From Progne subis subis (Eukaryota; Chordata; Aves; Passeriformes; Hirundinidae): a stretch of DNA of 64,000 nucleotides. Each line of letters starts with the position of its first letter. The stretch's first letter is position 1. This document shows, piece after piece, positions 1 through 8,309 of this stretch. Both the position numbers and the translations under genes were made by a program. The notes below the pieces were generated by a model that was given only the letters and a program-made list of their open reading frames with translations, was not told the origin of the DNA and made no database searches. The DNA lies in NCBI GenBank assembly GCA_022316685.1, contig JAKJHU010001415.1, forward strand, positions 1-64,000. Direction: 5' to 3'.

Positions 1-1517
1 TTTTTCACCTGTTCTAGTAAGCAAACATGCTCCTGCAGCATTTCTCTGCTTCTGGAAGTGATTTCTGTGATTCTGATGCTCGGGTGTCTGTTTTCCATGT
101 TAGCAACAAGTACAGCATGTATGCAGCATTTCTCTGCTTCTAGCAGTGATTTCTGTGATTCTGATGCTAGGGTCTCTGTTTTCCAGGTTTTGCAACAAGT
201 ACAGCAAGTGGGTTGCTCTCTGCTTGCTTGCTTTTCATGTTACAAGCTGTAAAGTTGCACTAGCTCTGCTTTGCGAGAACAGTGCGCAGAGCTTTCGCTG
301 TGTATGCTTCTTTTTCATCGCTTTTGCACTGTGCACAGCATATGTGTGTTTTTCACCTGTTCTAGTAAGCAAACATGCTCCTGCAGCATTTCTCTGCTTC
401 TGGAAGTGATTTCTGTGATTCTGATGCTCGGGTGTCTGTTTTCCATGTTAGCAACAAGTACAGCATGTATGCAGCATTTCTCTGCTTCTAGCAGTGATTT
501 CTGTGATTCTGATGCTAGGGTCTCTGTTTTCCAGGTTTTCAACAAGTACAGCAAGTGGGTTGCTCTCTGCTTGCTTGCTTTTCATGTTACAAGCTGTAAA
601 GTTGCACTAGCTCTGCTTTGCGAGAACAGTGCGCAGAGCTTTCGCTGTGTATGCTTCTTTTCATCGCTTTTGCACTGTGCACAGCATATGTGTGTTTTTC
701 ACCTGTTCTAGTAAGCAAACATGCTCCTGCAGCATTTCTCTGCTTCTGGAAGTGATTTCTGTGATTCTGATGCTCGGGTGTCTGTTTTCCATGTTAGCAA
801 CAAGTACAGCATGTATGCAGCATTTCTCTGCTTCTAGCAGTGATTTCTGTGATTCTGATGCTAGGGTCTCTGTTTTCCAGGTTTTCAACAAGTACAGCAA
901 GTGGGTTGCTCTCTGCTTGCTTGGTTTTCATGTTACAAGCTGTAAAGTTGCACTAGCTCTGCTTTGCGAGAACAGTGCGCAGAGCTTTCGCTGTGTATGC
1001 TTCTTTTCATCGCTTTTGCACTGTGCACAGCATATGTGTGTTTTTCACCTGTTCTAGTAAGCAAACATGCTCCTGCAGCATTTCTCTGCTTCTGGAAGTG
1101 ATTTCTGTGATTCTGATGCTCGGGTGTCTGTTTTCCATGTTAGCAACAAGTACAGCATGTATGCAGCATTTCTCTGCTTCTAGCAGTGATTTCTGTGATT
1201 CTGATGCTAGGGTCTCTGTTTTCCAGGTTTTCAACAAGTACAGCAAGTGGGTTGCTCTCTGCTTGCTTGCTTTTCATGTTACAAGCTGTAAAGTTGCACT
1301 AGCTCTGCTTTGCGAGAACAGTGCGCAGAGCTTTCGCTGTGTATGCTTCTTTTCATCGCTTTTGCACTGTGCACAGCATATGTGTGTTTTTCACCTGTTC
1401 TAGTAAGCAAACATGCTCCTGCAGCATTTCTCTGCTTCTGGAAGTGATTGCTGTGATTCTGATGCTCGGGTGTCTGTTTTCCATGTTTGCAACAACTAGA
1501 GCCTGTTGGTTGCTCTG
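1..1517. repeat. 346-bp tandem repeat array with 88-bp internal sub-repeats
   Basis: Four complete units start at the recurring cacctgttctag motif at positions 6, 354, 700 and 1046, and a fifth partial unit starts at 1392. Spacing is 348 bp for the first unit and 346 bp for the others. Units are almost identical, with a few single-base differences (for example, unit 1 has two extra bases). Each unit holds two diverged copies of an ~88-bp module starting cagcatttctctgcttct (for example at 36 and 124). Similarity fades at about 1500-1517, where unique sequence starts. The array continues past the left window edge. Long ORFs appear on both strands in every unit, but 346 is not a multiple of three, so the array is unlikely to encode one repeated protein. 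Whether it belongs to the adjoining provirus or is a host satellite cannot be decided here. Confidence 0.95.
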
Positions 1518-1665
1518 TGTGTGCTCTTTTTCCATTTTTCATTCGTGTTTCTGGACAGTTAACATGTACCTGGAAAATTTTGTCTTGGCCCCAGGTAGGC
1601 TCTTGCGGAGTCTCCTCTAGGCACTCTTTTTTGCCCCATTTTTCCCTTAGGTTTTTGGAGGCCAT
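1279..1665 (-). other. 128-codon ORF running from unique sequence into the tandem array
   Basis: An ATG-started ORF lies just downstream, in proviral sense, of the basic ORFs behind pol. Roughly the first third is in unique sequence and the rest runs into the 346-bp repeat. It is Lys/Arg- and Ser-rich and has no recognisable domain, signal peptide or membrane segment. About 35 codons in, the sequence ttttccaggtacatg resembles a splice site (CAG followed by GTACAT). It could be the start of a spliced accessory or env exon, or a chance ORF. I do not recognise a product. Confidence 0.2.
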
Positions 1666-1856
1666 TCGTGATATTCACGACTAGGCTCAGGCTCGCCAGG
1701 GTTACTCATATGTGTCGCCTTTTGCCTTTTCGTCTGCCCACCGGGTTTCCACCATCGGCGCGGTGAACTGTCTTCTTGGTAGCTAGGGTATTCTTCCGGG
1801 CCTCCATAGTCAGTCCTGTGAGCATATCGCCTTTTGTACCTGCCACATCTGGCCAA
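1647..1856 (-). CDS. Short Arg-rich ORF downstream of pol (accessory or env-leader candidate)
   Basis: This open frame of about 69 codons overlaps another basic ORF (1706-2053) in a different frame. It has an Arg-rich start (RCGRYKRRYAHR) and a second basic patch (RRWWKPGGQTKRQK). It has no ATG at its upstream end, so it would need splicing or a different start to be used. Arg-rich segments overlapping the start of env occur in the RNA-export proteins of several complex retroviruses, but no homology is claimed here. It may equally be a remnant of a lost env N-terminus. Confidence 0.3.
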   Translation of the reverse strand: MARCGRYKRRYAHRTDYGGPEEYPSYQEDSSPRRWWKPGGQTKRQKATHMSNPGEPEPSREYHEWPPKT

Positions 1857-2053
1857 TTTAATTGGTCGTCTCTACAGGGTACTTTTACTGTCCTCCTACA
1901 ATTAATTACCAGAGTTTCAGCCTTTATGTTTAGTTTTCCCCTTAACCTGTTCGTCAATAAATGGAACTGCCCCGGGGAATCCAATTCCAATATACCGGCT
2001 TCAGTGGCAACATATTGAAACAGTCTGTGAGCCTCCTTTCCTCCTCTAAACAA
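1706..2053 (-). CDS. Basic-tailed ORF downstream of pol, overlapping the Cys-rich ORF
   Basis: This open frame of about 115 codons overlaps the end of the Cys-rich ORF (1954-2193) and continues past it. Its first codon is not ATG, and internal ATGs occur only in the second half, so it would most simply be read from a spliced transcript. The C-terminal end is strongly basic (GRRKGKRRHI), compatible with RNA binding or nuclear localisation. It contains no signal peptide or membrane segment. Its position between pol and the missing 3' LTR is where gammaretroviral env normally begins. Function unknown. Confidence 0.35.
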   Translation of the reverse strand: MFRGGKEAHRLFQYVATEAGILELDSPGQFHLLTNRLRGKLNIKAETLVINCRRTVKVPCRDDQLNWPDVAGTKGDMLTGLTMEARKNTLATKKTVHRADGGNPVGRRKGKRRHI

Positions 2054-2193
2054 TTCTCACACAGGCTCCAAGTCTTGGCTCTCTTGTAACCATGAGCTAC
2101 CCAAATCTCTTTACAATGAGCACACTTAAAATGAACAAAAGGATAGCATGTACACCCTGCTTGGTTACAACTTTTCACGTAGTCACTGGTCAT
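1954..2193 (-). CDS. 79-codon Cys-rich ORF overlapping the pol stop codon
   Basis: The start ATG overlaps the pol TGA in an ATGA arrangement, so translation could be coupled to pol or occur from a spliced RNA. The predicted protein has cysteines spaced C-x4-C-x-C-x7-C-x2-C-x17-C-x2-C within residues 8-43, including FKCAHCKEIW and SLCENC. Two CxxC pairs plus nearby Cys and His residues suggest a small zinc-ribbon-like fold, and an HGYKRAK patch lies between the pairs. There is no signal peptide or transmembrane stretch, so it is not an env start. I know of no standard gammaretroviral gene of this type in this position. The frame is open although gag and pol are broken, but it is short. It may be a real accessory protein or a captured host zinc-binding fragment. 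Confidence 0.45.
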   Translation of the reverse strand: MTSDYVKSCNQAGCTCYPFVHFKCAHCKEIWVAHGYKRAKTWSLCENCLEEERRLTDCFNMLPLKPVYWNWIPRGSSIY

Positions 2194-3397
2194 TGAGTCT
2201 CTTGGTGAATCCTCAGCTTCAAATCTCCCGGTGAAGAGGTTATTTTCCACTGCGGGAAGTTGTCTCGTGGCTCAGCCCTCATTACCCGAGGAGAGTGTGT
2301 CTAGCCTTTTTCTGTGGTTCTTACTGCAGTGTCTGTGGTCAAGAGGACGAGGAAAGGTCCCTCCCAGTGCTGGAGTCAGTGGTGCTTCTTTCCATGTCTT
2401 GATTAACACTTTGTCTCCTGGTTGGATCTGGTGGATGGCAAATCCTAAGGGTGTGCTCTGTAATACCAGTCCATGTTTTGAAGTTCCTGTAAATTTTTTT
2501 ATTAATGGATACAAGATAAGATTGTATCTGACAATCCTCAATTCGAGGGTGTCCCACTGGCATTCCACATTCGTATGGCATCCCATATAGCATCTCAAAA
2601 GGGGATAGCCCTGATCCCGGTTGGGGTTGAGTCCTGACATTTAAAAAGTGCCAGGGGAAGGCACTTTATCCACGACATCTTGGTCTCAAGCATAAGTTTT
2701 GATATTTGTGCTTTTAATGTTTGATTCATCCGTTCAACTTGTCCTGAGCTTTGGGGGTGCCAGGGTGTATGGTATTCCCACCGAATTCCTAGAGCATTTG
2801 CTAAATGTTTTATAATTTTTGAAGTGAAGTGTGTCTCTTGGTCTGAATCTATGGAGTCTGGGATTCCATACCTAGGTATTATTTTCTCCAGTAGGTTTTG
2901 TTTTTTTTTTTAGCTACTACCTGAGCGGCGGCCCAAGGACCAGGGAATACTTCTACCCAGTGAGTTAATTGGTCTACTATTACTAATAGGTATCTATGCC
3001 TCCCAATTTTTGGTAATTCCGTGAAATCCACCTGGATCCTCCCGAAAGGACGATAAGCTAAAGGGCGTCCCCCTTGTGATATTTGCCTATTTCTACATTT
3101 ATTTATCTTTTGGCATACTATACACCCCTGGACTTTCTGTTTTGCTAATTCATTCAATTTACACTCAAAGAACTTCAAGAATTGTTCAGCCAGGGCCTGG
3201 GTTCCCCAGTGGGTCTGCAAATATAACCTTTTTAGAATTTTCCTGGCATAAGCCTTTGGTATTAATTCTCTACTATCAGGTAGTTTCCATTTCCCTTCTT
3301 CTAGCATTCCTCCTATTTTCTTGAATTCCTCTATTTCTTTTTTCAGAGGGACAGGGAGGGAATTCCTGGGGTTCCCCTTCCAAGGTATCTGGAGCAT
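2190..3397 (-). pseudogene. pol: ERV class I integrase (C-terminal part of pol), frameshifted
   Basis: This segment encodes the retroviral integrase that inserts viral DNA into host DNA. The first stretch (3397-2879) includes the zinc-binding N-domain with QTHWG and GCIVCQK, then the first catalytic Asp in IQVDFTELP. The upstream His of the HHCC set appears to be replaced by Tyr (LYLQTH). At an A-run near 2900-2911 the frame breaks; the core then continues in another frame with an SDQETHF segment (second Asp) and SGQVERMNQ (the Glu), so a DDE set is recognisable across frames. A further break lies around 2340-2390 in the C-terminal domain (PGDKVLIKTWKEAPL). The tail ends at a TGA (2190-2192) overlapping the Cys-rich ORF start. 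Non-functional as it stands. Confidence 0.85.
2333..2357 (-). promoter_or_regulatory. Candidate splice acceptor near the end of pol
   Basis: On the minus strand a pyrimidine-rich run (CCTTTCCTCGTCCTCTTG) leads into CCACAG. It lies about 140 nt before the ATG of the Cys-rich ORF. With the donor at 7821-7828 it could make a subgenomic RNA for the downstream ORFs. This is a consensus reading only; no transcript evidence is available. Confidence 0.3.
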
Positions 3398-3812
3398 TCA
3401 GGGTCAGGAGCGCTGCCCTTTTTGCCTCCTGATCTGCTAGGTTATTTCCCCTTGTTCTGAACTGCATCCCCACCTGATGTCCTTTTACATATACTACAGC
3501 AATGGCTTTAGGTTCTTTTATTGCCTCTAAAATTTGTCTTATTGAGTTTTCATGTATTAAGGTTTTCCCCCGTGTGTTTATTAGTCCCCTTTCTTCCCAT
3601 ATTTTTCTGAATGTGTGTACTACTCCAAAAGCATATTTTGAATCTGTGTAAATTGTCCCTGCTCTTCCCTTTAGCCCTTTTAGAGCCTGCAGGACTGCAT
3701 ATAGTTCACATGCTTGTGCTGACCAAGATGCACTTAAGGGGCCGGATTTGACTACTTTTCCTGTTTTCCCATCTATGATGGCATAACTTGCCTTTCTTTT
3801 CCCTTCCAAAAC
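3276..3812 (-). pseudogene. pol: ERV class I RNase H domain of pol
   Basis: This is the RNase H part of pol, which degrades RNA in the RNA:DNA hybrid. The first Asp sits in WFVDGS at the end of the preceding frame. The Glu (QACELYAV) and the second Asp (IYTDSKYAF) are visible, and a NNLADQEAK segment matches the usual C-terminal Asp region. A TGA at 3813-3815 separates this stretch from the RT frame; both sides are in the same frame, so this is a nonsense change, plausibly CGA to TGA by CpG decay. Near 3330-3390 a frameshift leads into integrase, because the same short region reads on in another frame at 3397. Confidence 0.85.
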
Positions 3813-5696
3813 TCATGCTGATCCATCTACAAACCATTTTCCCCCCTCCTCTAGTTCCTCATCTTCTAAATCTGCCCTAACCTTTGTTTGGAGTTCTATC
3901 AATTCAGAGCAATTACGAGTGAGCCCTTCGGATGCTTCCCCAAAAAGGAACTCAGCTGGGTTTTTGGCTGTAGTTGTTCTTAGTTCTAATTCAGGTGCAT
4001 GAATGAGTATGGCTTCGTATTTTAAAAGCCTAGCATCAGTAAGCCACTTATCTGCTTTTTGCTGTAGAATAGTTCTCACATTGTGGGGAGTGTAAACTAC
4101 TAACGGGGCCCCAAAGGTAATTTTCTTAGCTTCTTCCACTAGCAGCGCTACTGCTACAATTGCCTGCAGACATGTGGGCCATCCCCTGATTACTGGGTCT
4201 AGTAATTTTGAGATATAGCCGACAGGTTTTCTGTCTCCCGCCCAATCCTGGGTTAGGACCCCATGAGCTGTGTGGTTAGTTACATCGATGAACAACTGGA
4301 ACTTCTTTCTCACATTGGGGAGGCTTAAGACAGGGGCTGCAATTAAGGCTTCCTTCAAATACTTTAATTCCCTTTCATCTTGCTCAGTCCATTTCAACTT
4401 ATCTGTGGTTAATTTCTCATACAAAAACTTAACCTTCTCGCTATAACCCTCTATCCATTGACGGCAGTACCCGAGAAGCCCCAGCAGCTGTCTCACTTGT
4501 CTTTTATTTCTCGGTGGGAGTAACTCTATTATGCCGGCCACCCTCTCTGGGTCTAATCTTTTCTTTCCTTTTGTAATCCAATGTCCTAAGTACTTTACCT
4601 CAGGCTCTGTAAACTGTAGCTTAGACTTTGAAACTTTTAATCTTTTTTCTCCCAGAAAGTTTAGTAACAATATGGTGCAATCTCTTGGTTTCTTCTCCTC
4701 TGGTCCTGCAATTAACAGGTCATCTACATATTGCAGGATCTTGGTTCCTTCCCCAGGGGAAAACTTGCTCAGTAATTGTTCTAGGGCTTGTCCAAACAAA
4801 TTGGGGGAGTCCACAAATCCCTGGGGAAGGGAAGCCCATCTTAGCTGTTGTTTCCTATTAGTGTCTGGGTCCTCCCATTGGAAAGCAAAGTAGTCTCGAC
4901 TCCCTTTTGCTGATGGGCATGTCCAGAAGACATCCTTTAAATCTATTACGCTGTACCGTACATCCTCTGGGGAGACCCGGTTCAAAAGAGTGTATGGGTT
5001 TGCTACTACGGGGAACTGTGTTTTCGTTCTCTCATTAACCGCCCTCAGGTCCTGAACTAATCGATAACTTCCATCTGTTTTTCTTATTGCTAGGATAGGA
5101 GTGTTGTGTCTGGACATACATGGTTCCAATATTCTTTTTGTTATTAAATCTTCTATTATAGGTTTTAGCCCCCGTCTCCCTTCTAGGGAGATAGGGTATT
5201 GTTTCACCCTTATGGGGTCCTCTGGTCTCTCAATTTCGATTGAAATTGGTTCCCTGTCCAGTTTCCCCACCTCCCTTCCCGTGTGCCATACCTCCTGATT
5301 AATTTTCCCTTCATCCTCGAGGGTTAGTTTATATAAACTTACTATTAATCGAGAGTCCTTTACTAGTAGATTAATACCCAATACCGCCATCAGGTCTCGG
5401 CCCAATAAGTTATAATCAGCCTCTTCAACTAGTAACATATCACCTAAGCAAATTTTATTTTCAGACTCAATTTCTACATTCTTGACTACGAGGACTTTAA
5501 AAGGCTCCCCTTTAGCTCCTATGACTACCATAGAATCCTTACTGATTTTGCACCCTGGGGGCAGCTGTTTAAAAGTACTTTTCTCCACCCCAAAGTATAC
5601 TAGGAATTCCATCTCCTTCCCTTCGGGTCCTATTTTAAGTTTTACCACAGGCTTTTTAGATGTTATGGACCCCAAAATAAAAAACCCTTGATGTCC
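3813..5696 (-). pseudogene. pol: ERV class I protease and reverse transcriptase (pol)
   Basis: A frame of about 628 codons follows the gag UAG in the same frame. The protease lies in the first ~105 residues. A flap-like stretch and LLGRDLM are present, but the active-site triplet expected as D-T-G reads Y-F-G (LVYFGVEKS), so the protease should be dead. RT follows with RLVQDLRAVNE, the first catalytic Asp in VIDLKD (about residue 245 of the stretch starting at 5675), LPQGF (283-287) and the YVDD box (316-319). The connection domain and the start of RNase H (WFVDGS) come last. The frame ends at a TGA at 3813-3815. RT is the best-preserved part of this provirus. Without a working protease, integrase or intact gag it cannot act alone. 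Confidence 0.92.
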
Positions 5697-5699
5697 CTA
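5697..5699 (-). promoter_or_regulatory. In-frame gag UAG readthrough site (class I ERV)
   Basis: The gag frame ends in UAG, followed by GGACATCAAGGG, and pol continues in the same frame with no intervening start. Gammaretroviruses make Gag-Pol by suppressing a UAG followed by a G-rich spacer and pseudoknot. The layout here matches that mechanism. Whether a pseudoknot forms was not computed. Confidence 0.75.
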
Positions 5700-5995
5700 A
5701 TCTTCTTGGAACAGTTTTTCATCCCTCATTCTCTTCTTACAGTCCCTTTTCAGGTGGCCTCTCTTCTTACAATAGAAACATTCAGGTCCTTCATCCTGAT
5801 TAGCAGGGGTCCTTTTTGGAGGAAGGACTGGCTTTTTCTCAGGGGGGCCCTTTTTAATGTTTTCCCTAAATCTTGGGGACATTCTTGTTTATGGGCTTCC
5901 CTTATGGCTGCTACCAATACCTTCACCTGCATTTTCTGTTTCTCCTTGTCTGTCCTCATATATACTTTCTGGGCTTCTTTCAGCAATTCCTGCAA
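5697..5995 (-). pseudogene. gag: ERV class I gag 3' part: nucleocapsid with one CCHC knuckle
   Basis: Two overlapping frames cover this segment (5995-5750 and 5882-5697), so at least one frameshift lies between them. The first has a charged helical stretch (QELLKEAQKVYMRTDKEKQ) typical of the capsid/nucleocapsid linker. The second carries a CFYCKKRGHLKRDC zinc knuckle (C-x2-C-x4-H-x4-C) followed by a basic tail and the UAG. A single CCHC knuckle is the gammaretroviral pattern. This part binds and packages genomic RNA in an intact virus. Confidence 0.85.
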
Positions 5996-6046
5996 CTTCT
6001 TTTCTTGCCAACCCTTGATTTTTTCTCATTTCTTCCGTATATCCTC

Positions 6047-6316
6047 TCATGATTTAGCCACAAACTGGCTTTTTAACAAAACTTCTCCCACAGGGGAATC
6101 AGGGTCTGTTCCAGAGAATACTTGGAGGCTCTTTCTTAATCTCTCTAACCATTCAGTGGGGGTTTCTTCCTTCCTTTGGCATTCCTCGAATACCTTGCTT
6201 AGTTTTTGTCCCCTGGGTACTGCCTCCCTGATGCCTTGAATTATTATATTCCTCATGTCGATCATACTTCTTCTACCTTCTTCTGTTTGAGCATTCCACC
6301 GGGGATCCTGGCTTGG
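6047..6316 (-). pseudogene. gag: ERV class I gag middle part: C-terminal capsid
   Basis: This open stretch lies in the same frame as the upstream gag segment but is separated from it by a UAG at 6317-6319. It carries the capsid C-terminal major homology region: the segment around KLSKVFEECQRKEETP and TEWLERLRKSL resembles the conserved helix where Gag-Gag contacts form. The frame ends at 6047 before the nucleocapsid region, a further break. Defective. Confidence 0.75.
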
Positions 6317-7447
6317 CTATTTTTGATCTCCAGGGGTGCTTTGGGGGTTTTGGCATTCCCGCTCCCTCATTCCTGCTTGCCTTATCATTTCCCTTTCTTC
6401 GGTATTAAACAACGACCTTAAAATCGCAGTAAGGTCCTCATACAAGTATATGTTAGTTCCTAGAAACTCATCCAACCTCTCTGATACCCCTAAAGGGTCA
6501 TCCATAAGCTTTCCCATTTCCTTTTTAAAGGCTCTCACATCACTAGTAATGATCGGTACGTTTACGTATCCGATGATTCCTGGGGCCGTGGGCACCTCCC
6601 TCAGAGGGAAGAGGTTACTTCTTTCACCCTCATTTTCACTTTCTGCTTCATTTAACCTTTTTAACTGTCTCTTGGTTCTGGAGGGTGGAGTGTGTCTAGC
6701 TTCTAATGAATTCTGCGGAGCCGGGACAGAGGGGCTGAGAAACAGGGCCAAATCTAATTCGAGTGGTGGGGAATCAAGGAGCGGGGCTTGGGGTTTGGGA
6801 AGCTGGGCACCCTGCCAGGACGGCTGGGGAGCTGGCGTGGGTTCTAGCAGGGGAGGGAGCCCAGAGGGCTGGGGTTGAACTACTGCCTGCAGGAGCTGTA
6901 GTCCTGGCGGTGGCGCTGACGCGATCAGCGAAGGGGTGGGGATCTCTTGCATAGGGGGAAGCCCAGGCCCTGGGGGTTCCTGGGGGACTCCCAAGTTTGG
7001 TGCAGGTGGTGGTGGAGGCATGAGGTATGGTGGAGGCAAATTACCTAAAAGTTCCCATTTATCGCCTGAGGTTCCAGTGGGACCTTTAAGTCTCACCGGT
7101 AAAAGTTTAGTATCTGGTTTTTTTTTTCCCCAGACTCGAGCATACTCATATTCTTCCTTGTTCTTTCCCCTTTTCACGTGGCTGACTAAAGCATTACAAA
7201 TCCACCCCTCAAATGTCCCGAAGACAGGCCATATTATGTGGTCCCGTACTTCAACTCCTCCCCAAATTTCTATGCAATAGTGTATCATTTTTTCTTTAGA
7301 TTTCTTTTTCTGTGCAGGGCATTCCTCCCAATGTTCTAACATCCATCCCAAAGGACTTTCAAGTGGAATTTCTAGAATGTCCCTAGCTGTTCCCTTTGTG
7401 GGTTTCCCTGCAGCTTTTTCCTATGTTTTACTTTTCCTTTGTCCCAT
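6317..7447 (-). pseudogene. gag: ERV class I gag 5' part: matrix, proline-rich p12-like and N-terminal capsid
   Basis: The true start is the ATG at 7445-7447, giving MGQRKSK, an N-myristoylation-type start typical of gammaretroviral Gag. Codon 9 is a TAG (7421-7423), after which the same frame is open to 6317. The stretch has a matrix-like domain, then a long Pro-rich region with a PPPY late-budding motif (LPPPYLMPPPPPAP), then N-terminal capsid sequence (PGIIGYVNVPI onwards). Order and composition fit MA-p12-CA. Two in-frame nonsense codons (7421 and 6317) make it a pseudogene. Read without the ATG, a non-ATG start at 7351 gives 344 codons. Confidence 0.85.
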
Positions 7448-8095
7448 TGTAGAGTGTCACCGGCTACTAACCCTTAAGGATGATCGATCCCTCCCAGGGT
7501 TTTCCCTGATGATTATGAGCTCTCTTTCTCCCGCTTTCTCTCCCCTGACCCTTCCCTGGTCCTAGGCTGAAAGGTTTACCAGTCCCGGAACTCTTGAGGA
7601 CGTCCCCTTCCCTTCCAGCCTTCCTGTGACCGATCCCCTGAACTCCCCGAGTTTTGGGTTTTACGTGTGAGGTGCGTTTATTACTCCTGTAACTTTTGCT
7701 TCCCCCGCGACCGACCACACCCCTCACAGGGAAGTGGAACTGCGATCTTGGGGTCCCCACTCTCTTCGTGATAAAATCACGTCTCACTCACACGCTCGGT
7801 CACCCCCACTCAACCACGCAATACTTACGATCCTTTTCTTGCGTGGATTCTTCATGCACGTAGAGTTTTACGAGTCGTGTCTTCGCCGCGGCTTTGGAGG
7901 CCCTGTATCTCGGACCTCCCCGAGTTCCCCGAGAGCTCTGATCTCGCCTATCCCCCTTTTAAGTGTGGCTTTTTTGCTTAAGTTCGTCGTGTGGTTTGAT
8001 CGGTTCCACAAGGTGTCCCGGCTCTGCCAGGCCCCTGAACTCAGCAGGGTGCCTCCTGGCCAGAGACAGGGGTCCGAGGGTCCCAGTATTAGACC
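7448..8095 (-). other. Class I ERV 5' leader (untranslated, packaging region)
   Basis: About 650 nt lie between the primer binding site and the gag ATG. A GC-rich 106-codon basic open frame is present here (7467-7787) but has no ATG and stops just before gag out of frame with it, so I do not call it a gene. The region holds a strong splice donor at 7821-7828. Packaging signals would be expected here but cannot be assigned by eye. Confidence 0.6.
7821..7828 (-). promoter_or_regulatory. Consensus splice donor in the class I ERV leader
   Basis: The minus strand reads GATC followed by GTAAGTAT, an excellent match to the intron-start consensus. It lies downstream of the primer binding site and upstream of gag, the normal place for the major donor of subgenomic env or accessory mRNAs. 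This implies the ancestral virus made at least one spliced message from the 3' end. Confidence 0.55.
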
Positions 8096-8113
8096 ATCAT
8101 GTCGGGGTCATCA
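8096..8113 (-). other. Primer binding site, tRNA-Trp type
   Basis: The minus strand reads TGATGACCCCGACATGAT directly after the LTR with a short spacer. This matches the 3' end complement of tRNA-Trp at 16 of 18 positions. Both mismatches are G to A, and one is within a CpG, as expected from age. Confidence 0.8.
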
Positions 8114-8160
8114 AATTGTAATAAATCGCCAAGCCAAATTTAGTAAATCAAAATTTAGAA

Positions 8161-8167
8161 TTTTATT
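8161..8167 (-). terminator. LTR polyadenylation signal (class I ERV)
   Basis: AATAAAA on the minus strand, about 45 nt inside the LTR end next to the primer binding site. It is correctly placed after the TATA box for an R region of roughly 100-130 nt. Confidence 0.6.
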
Positions 8168-8302
8168 TTGAGACTTAAACACAGTCTCCAGTAGCCACAA
8201 TTAAAAGGGACAGTGTTGAATCCCGGGATTTCGGCACCGGGTGAACATGGTAAAAGACTCTGTCAGCCCCTCTGTTCACAAACTGGGTCCAATACCGCTG
8301 GG

Positions 8303-8309
8303 TTTTATA
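8303..8309 (-). promoter_or_regulatory. LTR TATA box (class I ERV)
   Basis: TATAAAA on the minus strand. Transcription would start about 25-30 nt further on (near 8275), giving an R region that ends past the AATAAAA at 8161-8167. Confidence 0.6.

Noticed and set aside
271..1403. Repeated ~142-codon ORFs on the plus strand in each tandem unit, and 79-codon ORFs on the minus strand
   Set aside because: They recur because the DNA repeats; the 346-bp period is not a multiple of three and both strands are equally open, so they are not evidence for a gene family.
1..1517. CRISPR-like array
   Set aside because: Whole 346-bp units repeat without unique spacers, and the window is from a bird.
2272..2640. 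122-codon minus-strand ORF as a separate gene
   Set aside because: Its first part is the integrase C-terminal domain (PGDKVLIKTWKEAPL) and the rest is its frameshifted continuation.
7467..7787. 106-codon basic ORF in the leader of the class I ERV, reminiscent of an extended Gag
   Set aside because: No ATG start, and it stops before and out of frame with gag; GC-rich composition explains the open frame.
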